Shown: one piece after another, positions 7,888 through 16,387 of the stretch
Position numbering within the stretch: the first letter of the stretch is position 1
Layout: every line of letters starts with the position of its first letter
DNA from: Roseovarius nubinhibens ISM
GTDB lineage: Bacteria > Pseudomonadota > Alphaproteobacteria > Rhodobacterales > Rhodobacteraceae
Assembly: GCF_000152625.1 (NCBI RefSeq)
Contig: NZ_CH724156.1
Location: 2,258,687 to 2,322,686 of the forward strand
DNA length: 64,000 nucleotides
Direction of reading: 5' to 3'
Position numbers and translations under genes: made by a program
The notes under the pieces: model-generated
Database searches by the model: none
The model's input: the letters and a program-made list of their open reading frames with translations, nothing else
What the model was told of the DNA's origin: nothing

Positions 7888-8931
7888 ATGAAGATCACAG
7901 CGAAACTGAGCGCCACGGCATTGGGTCTGGCGCTGGGCATTGTCGGGGCGAGCGCCGGCTATGCGGCCGAGTTTGAATTCAAGCTGCACCATTTCCTGAG
8001 CGCCAAGGCGCCGGTGCATACCCAGATGCTCGAACCTTGGGCCAAGCAGGTGGAGGAAAATTCCGGCGGCCGGGTCAAGATCGAGATTTTCCCGTCGATG
8101 ACGCTCGGCGGGCGTCCGCCCGAGCTCATCGGGCAGGCGCGCGATGGCGTGGTCGATCTGGTCTGGACGCTCAATGGCTATACGCCGGGGCTCTTCCCGC
8201 GCACCGAAGTGTTCGAGCTGCCCTCGGTGGCGGCCAATGATCCGGCGGCGGCGAATATCGCCATGGCCGAGATGTTCGAAAGCGATCTCAAGGACGATTA
8301 CAAAGGCGTCGAGGTGATGTTCCTGCATGTCCATGCGGGCAATGCCATCCACATGCGCGACAGCGAAGTGCGCAAGCCCGAGGACCTCGCCGGGAAAAAG
8401 ATGCGCATCCCCTCGCGCACCGGTGGTTGGGTGATCGAGGCGCTGGGAGCGGCCCCCGCCGCGATGCCGGTGCCGGAACTGCCGCCCGCGCTGCAAAAAG
8501 GCACGGTCGATGGGGCGTTCATCCCGTGGGAGATCATTCCGCCGCTCAAGATCCAGGAGCAGACCCAGTATCAGATCGAAGGCTTCGAGGAATATCGCTT
8601 TGGCAACTCGACCTTCCAGGTCTCGATGAACCAAGGGCGCTGGGACGGGCTTCCGGAGGATATTCAGAAGGCGTTCCGCGATGCTTCGGGTGGCGATTGG
8701 CCCAAGCAGGTGGGCGAGATCTGGCGCGCCTCGGATGATTTCGGCATCAACATGGCTGTTGAGGCGGGCAACACCCATATCACGCTCAGCGAAGAGGAAA
8801 CCGCCGCCTTTGAGACCGCTCTCGAACCGGTGGTCGACCGCTGGATCGAGGATGTGAAATCCAAGGGCGTCGATGGCGCGGCGCTGGTCGAAAAGGCGCG
8901 TGGCCTGATCGCAGAGCACGCGACCCGCTGA
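7888..8931 (+). CDS. dctP: TRAP transporter substrate-binding protein (DctP family)
   Basis: The 347-residue periplasmic protein has a Sec signal peptide (about residues 1-27, ending SAGYAA). It has the DctP fold with the family features FPSMTLGGRPPELIGQ, MRIPSRTGG and the C-terminal ALEPVVDRWIED segment. It captures an organic acid for DctQM uptake driven by a sodium gradient. The stop overlaps the dctQ start (TGATG). Its place after pcaQ suggests an aromatic acid or pathway intermediate as ligand, which is inference only. GGGAGGA lies just upstream of the ATG. Confidence 0.92.
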   Translation: MKITAKLSATALGLALGIVGASAGYAAEFEFKLHHFLSAKAPVHTQMLEPWAKQVEENSGGRVKIEIFPSMTLGGRPPELIGQARDGVVDLVWTLNGYTPGLFPRTEVFELPSVAANDPAAANIAMAEMFESDLKDDYKGVEVMFLHVHAGNAIHMRDSEVRKPEDLAGKKMRIPSRTGGWVIEALGAAPAAMPVPELPPALQKGTVDGAFIPWEIIPPLKIQEQTQYQIEGFEEYRFGNSTFQVSMNQGRWDGLPEDIQKAFRDASGGDWPKQVGEIWRASDDFGINMAVEAGNTHITLSEEETAAFETALEPVVDRWIEDVKSKGVDGAALVEKARGLIAEHATR

Positions 8932-9455
8932 TGCAAACGACGCAAGATAAAGCCCGTGGCGGCGCGTTCTGCGCCGCCGTGCGCAAGCTGGCAACGCTCT
9001 GGGCGTTGTTCGGCGGTGTGGTGCTGTTGCTGGTGGTCGGGATCAACATGGTGTCGGTGATCGGCACGCTGTTTGGCATGTCCTTTCCCGGCGATTTCGA
9101 GTTGACCGAAATGGGCGTGGCGGTGGCGGCGTTCGCCTTTTTGCCCTTTTGCCAGGTGTCCGGGGCCAATGTGACGGCCGATATTTTCACCGCCGGGGCG
9201 TCGCCGCGCTGGGTCGCGCGGTTCACCTTTCTCGGTGCGCTGGTGGCCTTTGTCTTTGGGGTGATCCTGATCTGGCGGATGTTTCACGGGCTAATAGATC
9301 AGCGCGCCTATGACTATACCACGGCCATTCTCGCGGTGCCGATCTGGTACGCCTTTGTGCCGGTGCTCGCCTCGCTCGCGCTGCTGTGTCTGGCGGCGCT
9401 TTGTACCTTGATCGAAGAGGGCCGGGTGGCCCGCGGGGGAGACGCGCATGTCTGA
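8931..9455 (+). CDS. dctQ: TRAP transporter small permease subunit
   Basis: The 174-residue protein has four predicted membrane segments (about residues 20-45, 58-80, 97-120 and 137-163), as expected for DctQ. It forms the membrane complex with DctM. It overlaps dctP by one base and dctM by eight bases, so all three genes are co-translated. Confidence 0.9.
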   Translation: MQTTQDKARGGAFCAAVRKLATLWALFGGVVLLLVVGINMVSVIGTLFGMSFPGDFELTEMGVAVAAFAFLPFCQVSGANVTADIFTAGASPRWVARFTFLGALVAFVFGVILIWRMFHGLIDQRAYDYTTAILAVPIWYAFVPVLASLALLCLAALCTLIEEGRVARGGDAHV

Positions 9456-10803
9456 CGCCTTGATGCTCGGGCTCGGGGGGCTGATCTGCCTTATCGGGCT
9501 CATCGCCATTCGCATGCCCATTGCCTATGCGATGATCCTTGTCGGCGGCATTGGCACGGCGGTGATCAACGGGCCGGGGCTGGTGCTCAGCCAGCTCAAG
9601 ACCTTGGCCTATGGGCAGTTTTCCATCTACGACCTGTCGGTGGTGCCGATGTTCATCCTGATGGGGGCGGTGGCCTCCAAGGCGGGGTTGAGCCAAGCGC
9701 TGTTTCGCGGGGCAAACGCCTGGCTCGGCTGGTTGCGGGGCGGCACGGCGATGGCGGCGATCGCGGGCTGTGCCGGCTTTGGCGCGGTTTGCGGCTCGTC
9801 GCTGGCGACGGCGTCGACCATGGGCAAGGTCGCGCTGCCCGAGCTGCGGCGCTACAAATATTCCGGGGCGCTGGCCACCGGCACGCTGGCGGCGGGCGGG
9901 GTTCTCGGCATTCTCATCCCGCCTTCGGTGGTGCTCATCATCTATGCGATCATCGTCGAGGCCAATATCGTCACCATGTTCATGGCGGCGTTCCTTCCCG
10001 GGCTGCTGGCGGTCATTCTCTTTTTGCTGACGATCGCGATCTATGTCGCGCTGCGGCCCGAAGCAGGACCGCGCGGCGGCACGCCGGAACGGGCGGAGTT
10101 TGTCGAGGCGACGCTCGGCCTCATTCCGGTGCTGGTCATCTTTGGGCTGGTCATCGGCGGGATTTACGCAGGTCTCTTCAACCCGACGCCAGCGGCGGCG
10201 GTGGGGGTGTTTCTGGTCTTTGCCTTCGGGTTGGCGCAGGGCCGGTTGAGCCGCGCCCATATCCGCGAGGCGCTGCTCGAGACGGCATCGACCAGTGGCA
10301 TGATCTATCTCATCTTGCTGGGGGCGGAGCTGCTCAAGATTTTCATGTCGCGCTCGGGCCTGCCGCAGGAGGCGGCGCTCTGGGTGGCAAACTCCGGCCT
10401 CGCGCCGATGACGGTGATGGTGGTGCTGTTGCTGGCGCTGATCGCGCTCGGCTGTCTGATGGATTCGCTGTCGATGATCCTTTTGGTGATTCCCTTCTTC
10501 TGGCCGGTGCTCGTTGAGGTGAATGGCGGCGTCTATCAGGGCGCGGACGGCTCGGGCTATGGCATGAGCACCGAGGATCTGAAGATCTGGTTCGGGATAT
10601 TGGCGCTTATCGTGGTCGAGCTCGGGCTCATCACGCCGCCGGTGGGGATGAATGTCTTTGTCATCTCGTCGCTGGCCGAGGACATCCCGATGGGCGAGAC
10701 CTTCAAGGGCGTGGCACCGTTTTTCTTGGCCGAGCTGCTCCGGGTGGTGATCTTGCTGAGCTTTCCGGCGCTGACGCTCTGGCTGCCTTCGGTGCTGAGC
10801 TAA
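9448..10803 (+). CDS. dctM: TRAP transporter large permease subunit
   Basis: The 451-residue protein is hydrophobic throughout, with 12 or so membrane segments and the DctM signatures GGVLGILIPPSVVLIIY and LGLITPPVGMNVFVI. It is the transport subunit of the tripartite symporter with the DctQ and DctP genes just upstream. Its start lies 8 bp inside dctQ. Confidence 0.93.
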   Translation: MSDALMLGLGGLICLIGLIAIRMPIAYAMILVGGIGTAVINGPGLVLSQLKTLAYGQFSIYDLSVVPMFILMGAVASKAGLSQALFRGANAWLGWLRGGTAMAAIAGCAGFGAVCGSSLATASTMGKVALPELRRYKYSGALATGTLAAGGVLGILIPPSVVLIIYAIIVEANIVTMFMAAFLPGLLAVILFLLTIAIYVALRPEAGPRGGTPERAEFVEATLGLIPVLVIFGLVIGGIYAGLFNPTPAAAVGVFLVFAFGLAQGRLSRAHIREALLETASTSGMIYLILLGAELLKIFMSRSGLPQEAALWVANSGLAPMTVMVVLLLALIALGCLMDSLSMILLVIPFFWPVLVEVNGGVYQGADGSGYGMSTEDLKIWFGILALIVVELGLITPPVGMNVFVISSLAEDIPMGETFKGVAPFFLAELLRVVILLSFPALTLWLPSVLS

Positions 10804-10907
10804 TCGGGCGTGATGGGCGGTTTTGGGCCTGATCTGGGCAGATGCGAAGGGCGCAGAAAAAATCCCGGTCTTATCAAGGGATAACGTCACGGTCCTTAGA
10901 TCGTCGG

Positions 10908-10936
10908 TTGACCGTTGCAACCACAAAGGATAGTGT
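10908..10936 (+). promoter_or_regulatory. Candidate nrdJ promoter
   Basis: TTGACC (10908-10913) and TAGTGT (10931-10936) are 17 bp apart, 35 bp before the nrdJ ATG. A weak NrdR-box-like dyad (CCAC...GTGT, 10921-10936) overlaps the -10 element. A paired second NrdR box is not visible. Confidence 0.35.
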
Positions 10937-10971
10937 GTGCATCCTTCTTCCACGCTAAATCCGGTCCTGCC

Positions 10972-13476
10972 ATGTCACGTTTCGCTGCCCCTATTTCCGC
11001 GTCCATCTGGGATATGAAATATCGCTACAAAGAGCCTGACGGGACCGTTCATGACGGCTCTGTCGAGGATACGTGGCGGCGGATCGCCCGCGCCCTGGCG
11101 CAGGCGGAAAAGACGCCCGCAGACTGGGAAGGCCGATTCTTCGAGGCGCTGGAGGATTTCAAATACCTGCCCGCAGGCCGCATCACCGCCGGCGCAGGCA
11201 CCGGGCGCAGCGTGACCCTCTTCAACTGTTTCGTCATGGGCACCGTGCCCGACGACATGGGCGGGATTTTCGACATGCTGCGCGAGGCGGCGCTGACCAT
11301 GCAGCAGGGCGGCGGCATCGGCTATGATTTCTCGACGATCCGGCCGCGTGGCGCGGATGTCAAAGGCGTGGGCGCGGATGCCAGCGGGCCGCTGAGCTTC
11401 ATGGATGTGTGGGACGCCATGTGCCGCACCATCATGAGCGCGGGCAGCCGCCGGGGCGCGATGATGGCCACGATGCGCTGTGATCACCCCGATATCGAAC
11501 AGTTCATCGCCGCCAAATCCGATCCGGCGCGGCTTCGTATGTTCAACCTGTCGGTTCTGGTCACCGATCCCTTCATGGAGGCGGTGCGCGCGGATGGGTC
11601 GTGGGACCTGATCTTTGACGGCAAGGTCTACCGCACCATTCAGGCGCGTGATCTGTGGAACACGATCATGCAGGCGACCTATGATTATGCCGAGCCGGGC
11701 GTGATCTTCATCGACCGGATCAACGCGCAGAACAACCTCAACTATGTGGAAACCATCGCCGCGACCAACCCCTGTGGCGAGCAGCCGCTGCCGCCCTATG
11801 GCGCCTGCCTGCTCGGCTCGATCAACATGGCGCGGCTGGTGGCCGATCCGTTCTCGGAGGCGGCGCATCTCGACGAGGGCGCGCTCAACGATCTGGTCGA
11901 GACGGCGGTGCGGATGATGGACAATGTCGTCGACATCTCGCGCTTTCCGCTGCCCGCCCAAGAGGCCGAGGCGCAGAACAAGCGCCGCATCGGGCTTGGT
12001 GTGACCGGGCTGGCCGATGCGCTGGCGATGGTCGGGCTGCGCTATGGCTCGCCCGAGGCGGCCGAGCAGACCGGCGTCTGGATGGCCCGCATCGCCAATG
12101 CCTCCTATGCGGCCTCGGCCCGGCTCGCCGGGGAAAAGGGCGCCTTCCCGCTTTATGATGCCAAGGCCTATGCCAAGGCGCCGATGATCAAGAAGCTCGA
12201 CGCCGAGACCCGCGCGCTCATTGCCGAACATGGTCTGCGCAATGCGCTTTTGACCTCGGTCGCGCCCACCGGCACCATCAGCCTCTATGCCGGCAATGTC
12301 AGCTCGGGGATCGAGCCGATCTTTGCCAACAGCTATACCCGCAAGGTGCTCCAGAAAGATGGGTCGCGCACCGAGGAAGAGGTGGTCGATTACGCCGTGC
12401 AGATGTGGCGCGACGTCAAGGGCGACGCGCCGCTGCCCGAGTATTTCGTCAATGCCCAGACGCTCAGCCCTGCCGATCATGTGCGGATGCAGGCGGCGGC
12501 GCAGGATTGGGTCGACAGCTCGATCTCGAAGACGATCAACTGCCCCGAGGACATTGATTTCGAGGCGTTCAAGGATGTCTATATGCAGGCCTGGGACACC
12601 GGCTGTAAGGGCTGCACCACCTATCGTCCGAATGACGTGACCGGCAGCGTGCTGAGTGTCGAGGCCCCGGCGAATGCAACCGCGGCCACTGGGAAGGATT
12701 TCCGGGGCAAGCTTGAGGCTCTTATTACCCAACGTGGAAAGACCATGCGTCAGGTTTCGCTCGATGCTGGGCTAAGCCATGGCTACCTGCATGGGATTAT
12801 CAAGGAGGGGAAAGAACCCACTCTAGACCGCCTGCACAAAGTGGCCGAAGTTCTCGGCGTGGAGGTTTCGGAGATCGTCGGGAGCTCACAGAAAGCCCCG
12901 ACCATCGTCGCCAATTCCGATGCCGAGCCGCAGACGCCGCATGGCGATGTGATCTACATGGCCGATCCGCTCGACCGTCCGCAAGAGCTCGAAGGGGCGA
13001 CCTACAAGCTCAAATGGCCCGACAGCAGCCATGCCATCTATGTCACGGTGAATGACATCGTGCTCAACGGTCATCGCCGCCCGTTCGAGGTCTTTATCAA
13101 TTCCAAGAACATGGAGCATTACGCCTGGACCGTGGCGCTGACCCGGATGATCTCGGCGGTGTTCCGGCGCGGCGGCGATGTGAGCTTTGTGGTCGAAGAG
13201 CTCAAGGCCGTGTTCGATCCGCGTGGCGGGGCCTGGATGGGCGGGAAATACATCCCCTCGATCCTCGCGGCGATCGGCGGCATTCTCGAACAGCATCTGA
13301 TCCGCATCGGGTTTCTTGAGGGCGAGGGGCTCGGCCTCAAATCCGACCCGCAGGCGCAGGTGGTCAACCTCAACCAGCCGCGCGGTCAGGCCTGCCCCTC
13401 CTGCGGTCAGTTCGACATGCGCATGGTCGAAGGCTGCATGACCTGTGCCAGCTGTGGCCACAGCAAATGCGGCTAA
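10972..13476 (+). CDS. nrdJ: Class II (adenosylcobalamin-dependent) ribonucleotide reductase with an inserted XRE-type HTH domain
   Basis: The 834-residue enzyme reduces ribonucleotides using coenzyme B12. The catalytic barrel carries NPCGEQPLPPYGACLLGSIN and APTGTISLYAGN. The C-terminal part has a TSCPD-like domain (ATYKLKWPDSSHAIYVTVND) and a Cys-rich tail (CPSCGQ...CMTCASCGHSKCG) that regenerates the active site. Start MSRFAAPIS matches related NrdJ proteins. Unusually, about 68 residues (about 574-641, bases 12691-12894) in the linker between barrel and C-terminal domains form a complete XRE-like helix-turn-helix (KTMRQVSLDAGLSHGYLHGI, then TLDRLHKVAEVLGV). This segment looks AT-richer and uses CTA leucine codons that are rare in its surroundings. 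The frame is intact. A strong terminator follows. Confidence 0.93.
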   Translation: MSRFAAPISASIWDMKYRYKEPDGTVHDGSVEDTWRRIARALAQAEKTPADWEGRFFEALEDFKYLPAGRITAGAGTGRSVTLFNCFVMGTVPDDMGGIFDMLREAALTMQQGGGIGYDFSTIRPRGADVKGVGADASGPLSFMDVWDAMCRTIMSAGSRRGAMMATMRCDHPDIEQFIAAKSDPARLRMFNLSVLVTDPFMEAVRADGSWDLIFDGKVYRTIQARDLWNTIMQATYDYAEPGVIFIDRINAQNNLNYVETIAATNPCGEQPLPPYGACLLGSINMARLVADPFSEAAHLDEGALNDLVETAVRMMDNVVDISRFPLPAQEAEAQNKRRIGLGVTGLADALAMVGLRYGSPEAAEQTGVWMARIANASYAASARLAGEKGAFPLYDAKAYAKAPMIKKLDAETRALIAEHGLRNALLTSVAPTGTISLYAGNVSSGIEPIFANSYTRKVLQKDGSRTEEEVVDYAVQMWRDVKGDAPLPEYFVNAQTLSPADHVRMQAAAQDWVDSSISKTINCPEDIDFEAFKDVYMQAWDTGCKGCTTYRPNDVTGSVLSVEAPANATAATGKDFRGKLEALITQRGKTMRQVSLDAGLSHGYLHGIIKEGKEPTLDRLHKVAEVLGVEVSEIVGSSQKAPTIVANSDAEPQTPHGDVIYMADPLDRPQELEGATYKLKWPDSSHAIYVTVNDIVLNGHRRPFEVFINSKNMEHYAWTVALTRMISAVFRRGGDVSFVVEELKAVFDPRGGAWMGGKYIPSILAAIGGILEQHLIRIGFLEGEGLGLKSDPQAQVVNLNQPRGQACPSCGQFDMRMVEGCMTCASCGHSKCG

Positions 13477-13503
13477 GCGGCGAAGTTCGCTAAGCGGGAT
13501 CTG

Positions 13504-13527
13504 GGGGGGCCTTGGCCCCCCTTTTTC
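13504..13527 (+). terminator. nrdJ terminator
   Basis: A GC-rich hairpin (GGGGGGCC at 13504-13511 with GGCCCCCC at 13514-13521) is followed by TTTTTC, 28 bp after the nrdJ stop. Confidence 0.85.
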
Positions 13528-13556
13528 TTGCGCGTTTCTGGCGCGGGGCCGATGCC

Positions 13557-15236
13557 CTAATCCTGATCGGCGTAGTCGCGGTCGAGCCGGGTGACGAGCC
13601 GTGTGTCGAGAAGCTGCCCCTCGCGGTAGAGGATCGGATAGGCGATGGCGGCGATCTGGCTGTTGATCTCTTTCAGCGCATGGGCGGTTTCGAGATGGAT
13701 GTCGCTGCTGTCGAGGCTGATCCCGTTGCCGGTGCTGAGCCGTTTGAGGTGTTTCTTGCGCGTGGCGCGGTGCAGGCGGGTCATCTCGCCCTTTTCCTCG
13801 AGCAGAAGCCGGGCGCTTTCGACATCGCCGGAGATCAGCACATTCATCGCAAGCCCGAGGTTCTGCAGGATGCGGTCATGCATCAGCGTCAGCTCGTCGA
13901 GACCGGCGGGCGTCAGGCTTAGCCGTTCTTCGGATTTTTGCTCGGCGAGCTGGGTGATCCGCTTGACCAGAACATCGCCCGCCGCCTCGAGCGCGATGGC
14001 ATATTCCATCAGCTCGCGCAGCTCCTTGTGGGTGCGTTTGCTGGCGTTGGCGCTGGGCAGTTCCGCGGCATAGCGGCGGATGTCGTCGAGCGCCTGGTTG
14101 AGGATATTGTCCTTGGCCCGCAAGAGCCGCATCTGCGCCGATTGGTAGTCGGTATAGAGGGTCATCGCCGGTTCGAGCATTTCCTGCAGCACCTGCGACA
14201 TGCGCAGCACTTCGCGGCGCAGACAGGCGAGCGCCTGGGCCGGGTGGGCGAGCGCCGCCTGATCGAGCACCGAGCGGTGATGCAGTGGCAGCGCCGCCTC
14301 GGCGCCGATGTCGTCGGGCAGAGCGCGCAGCAGCGGTTTCTCCAGCCGCGCACAGATCGGCAGCAGGAGCAGCAGCGCGGCGTTAAAGGCGATATGGCTG
14401 GTGATCAGCACCTGACCCGGTCCCATGGCGGGCCAGAGCGACATGAGCCCGGTGCGGTTGATCACCACCACCGCCACCAGCGCGAGACTGCCGCGCAGCA
14501 GGAGATTGGCGAGCGGCAGGCGGCGGGCGCGGGACGGCAGCCCCCGGCTGAGCCAGAGCGGGATGAGCGCCGAGCCGAGATTGGCCCCCATCACCAGCGA
14601 CAGCCCGGCCTCCACCGGCAGCGCGCCGATGGCCACCACCGTGACGCACATCAGCACCGTCGCCACCGAGGAATGCATGACAAAGGCCAGCGCCGCCCCG
14701 GCGAGGAAGGCGGTGATGAAATCGCGGGCGAGGTAATCGGCGATGGCGGGCAACATGGCGCTGTCGCGGATCGGCTCCATCGTTTCGCGCAGGAAGCGCA
14801 GCGAGATCAGGATAAAGGCGATGCCGAGCACGATGCGCCCGGCCTGTTTGAAACCGCGCCGCGAGGTCTTGAGAAAGAGAATGCCGCCGATGGCCAGCAG
14901 CACCGGCACCAGCCAGTCGATGCGCAGCGACAGCACCTGGATGAGCAACGCCGAGCCCAGGTCAGCGCCGAGGATCATCGCGAGCCCGGTGCCGAAGGGC
15001 AGCGCGCCCGAGGCGGCAAACCCCGCGACCAAGAGCGCCACGGCGGCCGAGCTCTGCAGCACGATGGCCATGACCGTCCCGGCCCCGGCCGCGCCCAGCG
15101 GGTGGCGCGCGGTGGTGATCCGGCGGCGGAACGAGGCGCCATAGGCGCGTTCAATCCCGGTGCGCACCATCCGCACCGCAAAAAGCAGCAGCATCGTCGC
15201 GCCGGTCAGCTGGATGAGAAATCCGAGGATGGCCAT
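13557..15236 (-). CDS. Na/Pi cotransporter family protein with PhoU-like tail
   Basis: The 559-residue protein starts MAILGFLIQLTGATMLLLFA. It has two Na_Pi_cotrans repeats, each with the QSSAA or HSSVA signature (VLQSSAAVALLVAG near residue 60, FVMHSSVATVLMCV near 190). A C-terminal PhoU-like helical region follows (about 340-540, including HKELRELMEYAIALEAAGDVL). It should import phosphate with sodium. It is 4 bp downstream of a DeoR-type regulator in the same operon, divergent from the phosphonate-hydrolase-like gene, which suggests that the liberated phosphate is taken up here. A frame opening further upstream at 15326 lies inside the regulator and is rejected. Confidence 0.88.
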   Translation of the reverse strand: MAILGFLIQLTGATMLLLFAVRMVRTGIERAYGASFRRRITTARHPLGAAGAGTVMAIVLQSSAAVALLVAGFAASGALPFGTGLAMILGADLGSALLIQVLSLRIDWLVPVLLAIGGILFLKTSRRGFKQAGRIVLGIAFILISLRFLRETMEPIRDSAMLPAIADYLARDFITAFLAGAALAFVMHSSVATVLMCVTVVAIGALPVEAGLSLVMGANLGSALIPLWLSRGLPSRARRLPLANLLLRGSLALVAVVVINRTGLMSLWPAMGPGQVLITSHIAFNAALLLLLPICARLEKPLLRALPDDIGAEAALPLHHRSVLDQAALAHPAQALACLRREVLRMSQVLQEMLEPAMTLYTDYQSAQMRLLRAKDNILNQALDDIRRYAAELPSANASKRTHKELRELMEYAIALEAAGDVLVKRITQLAEQKSEERLSLTPAGLDELTLMHDRILQNLGLAMNVLISGDVESARLLLEEKGEMTRLHRATRKKHLKRLSTGNGISLDSSDIHLETAHALKEINSQIAAIAYPILYREGQLLDTRLVTRLDRDYADQD

Positions 15237-15240
15237 GACC

Positions 15241-16038
15241 CTATCCCTTGCGCGGCTTGCGGGCGACGACGGTTTCGATGTCCCAATCGGCCATGCATTT
15301 GCGATAGAGCGGCGCGAGCGGCACATCGGTGACCAGCATGTCGATGGCGTCGGGCGGGCAGGCGACGATGGGCGCGGTCTGGCCGAATTTACTGTGGTCG
15401 GCGACGACGAGGCTGCGCTTGGCCCGGCTCACCACGGCGCGGGCGAGCTCGGCCTCGGCGGCCCCGGCCAGCAGGAATCCCGAGGCCGGGTCGATGCCGT
15501 CGATGCTGAGCACCGCCATGTCGATGTTGAACCGCCCGACGAAATCGAGCGCGGTGTTGCCAAAGGTGCCGGCCTCGACCTCGCGCAGCTCGCCCCCGGC
15601 GAGCCAGACCGTATTGCCATTGCGCCGCATCAGCGATTGCGCCGGGTGCAGCCCGTTGGTCACCACGGTGAGATCGGAATGGTTGCGCAGCGCCTCGGCG
15701 ACAAAGGCGGTGGTCGAGCCGACATCGAGAAAGACACAGGCGCCATTGGGGATGAGCCCCGCCGCCGTGCTGGCGATGAGCGTCTTTTCCGTGGCGTGTT
15801 TCTCGAGCCGGGAGATCACCGGCGAGGTGGCATCGGTATTGGCGAGATAGACCCCGCCATGCACCCGGTGGACGATGCCGGTCTTGGCCAGCGCCTTGAC
15901 GGTGCGGCGCACGGTTTCCTCCGACACGCTCAACGCCTCGGCGAGCGCCGCGGTCCGGGCCGAGCCGCCAAGACTGCGCAACGTGTCGAGAAGCTCGACC
16001 TCGCGATGGGTTGTGTGTGTGTCTGTGGGTTTGCTCAT
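15241..16038 (-). CDS. DeoR/GlpR-family transcriptional regulator
   Basis: The 265-residue protein starts MSKPTDTHTTHREVELLDTL. It has a DeoR winged HTH (residues about 10-60: TAALAEALSVSEETVRRTVKAL) and a DeoRC sugar-phosphate-binding domain with FLDVGSTTAFVAEAL and VVADHSKFG. Such proteins usually repress and are released by a phosphorylated metabolite. It heads an operon with the Na/Pi cotransporter and faces a promoter that contains four copies of an AT-rich motif (16067-16307), probably its operators. GGAGCGGGAC precedes the start. Confidence 0.9.
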   Translation of the reverse strand: MSKPTDTHTTHREVELLDTLRSLGGSARTAALAEALSVSEETVRRTVKALAKTGIVHRVHGGVYLANTDATSPVISRLEKHATEKTLIASTAAGLIPNGACVFLDVGSTTAFVAEALRNHSDLTVVTNGLHPAQSLMRRNGNTVWLAGGELREVEAGTFGNTALDFVGRFNIDMAVLSIDGIDPASGFLLAGAAEAELARAVVSRAKRSLVVADHSKFGQTAPIVACPPDAIDMLVTDVPLAPLYRKCMADWDIETVVARKPRKG

Positions 16039-16387
16039 GTCCCGCTCCTTAGCCTTAAATACATAGTATTTTCGCGCATAAGTCCATGGGCTCTGTGCGT
16101 GATTGCGTGAAAATATGTCTATAAGTGGAAAAACATGCGAAGTCATGCGGTGGCCTGTGCCTCACTGCTCTGTGGTCCGCCATGAGAGGGCCGTCGATCA
16201 GACGCAGGTTATCGTTAACGCAAGGTTAAATTGCGTATATTTTCCGCAAGATTGCGCGATGAGGTGGCAGGCCCGGGGGGTACCTGAATATATTTCCGCA
16301 CAAATTCACACAAAACACCGCAAACTTCTTGATCCGAATCTGCTTTGCGGTTTTGCTGGTTTACGAATGTTGCCAGAGGGGGCCGGC
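16039..16387. promoter_or_regulatory. Divergent control region with four copies of a TATTTTC-GCA motif
   Basis: This 349-bp AT-rich spacer holds no convincing gene. It has four related sites: TATTTTCGCGCATA (16067-16080, plus), ATATTTTCACGCAATC (minus, 16101-16116), TATATTTTCCGCAAGATTG (16236-16254, plus) and ATATATTTCCGCACAAATT (16288-16306, plus). The shared core is TATTTTCnnGCA or TATTTTCCGCA. The first pair is next to the regulator gene and the second pair is next to the hydrolase gene, as expected for a DeoR protein that controls both directions. Binding is inferred. Confidence 0.5.

Noticed and set aside
10921..10936. NrdR box upstream of nrdJ
   Set aside because: Only the outer CAC/GTGT arms match and the usual second box one and a half turns away is absent, so it is mentioned only as a weak feature.
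9223..10953. A 576-codon minus-strand frame opposite dctM
   Set aside because: Composition is His/Arg/Gln-rich low-complexity typical of antisense frames in GC-rich DNA; the plus strand encodes an unmistakable DctM.
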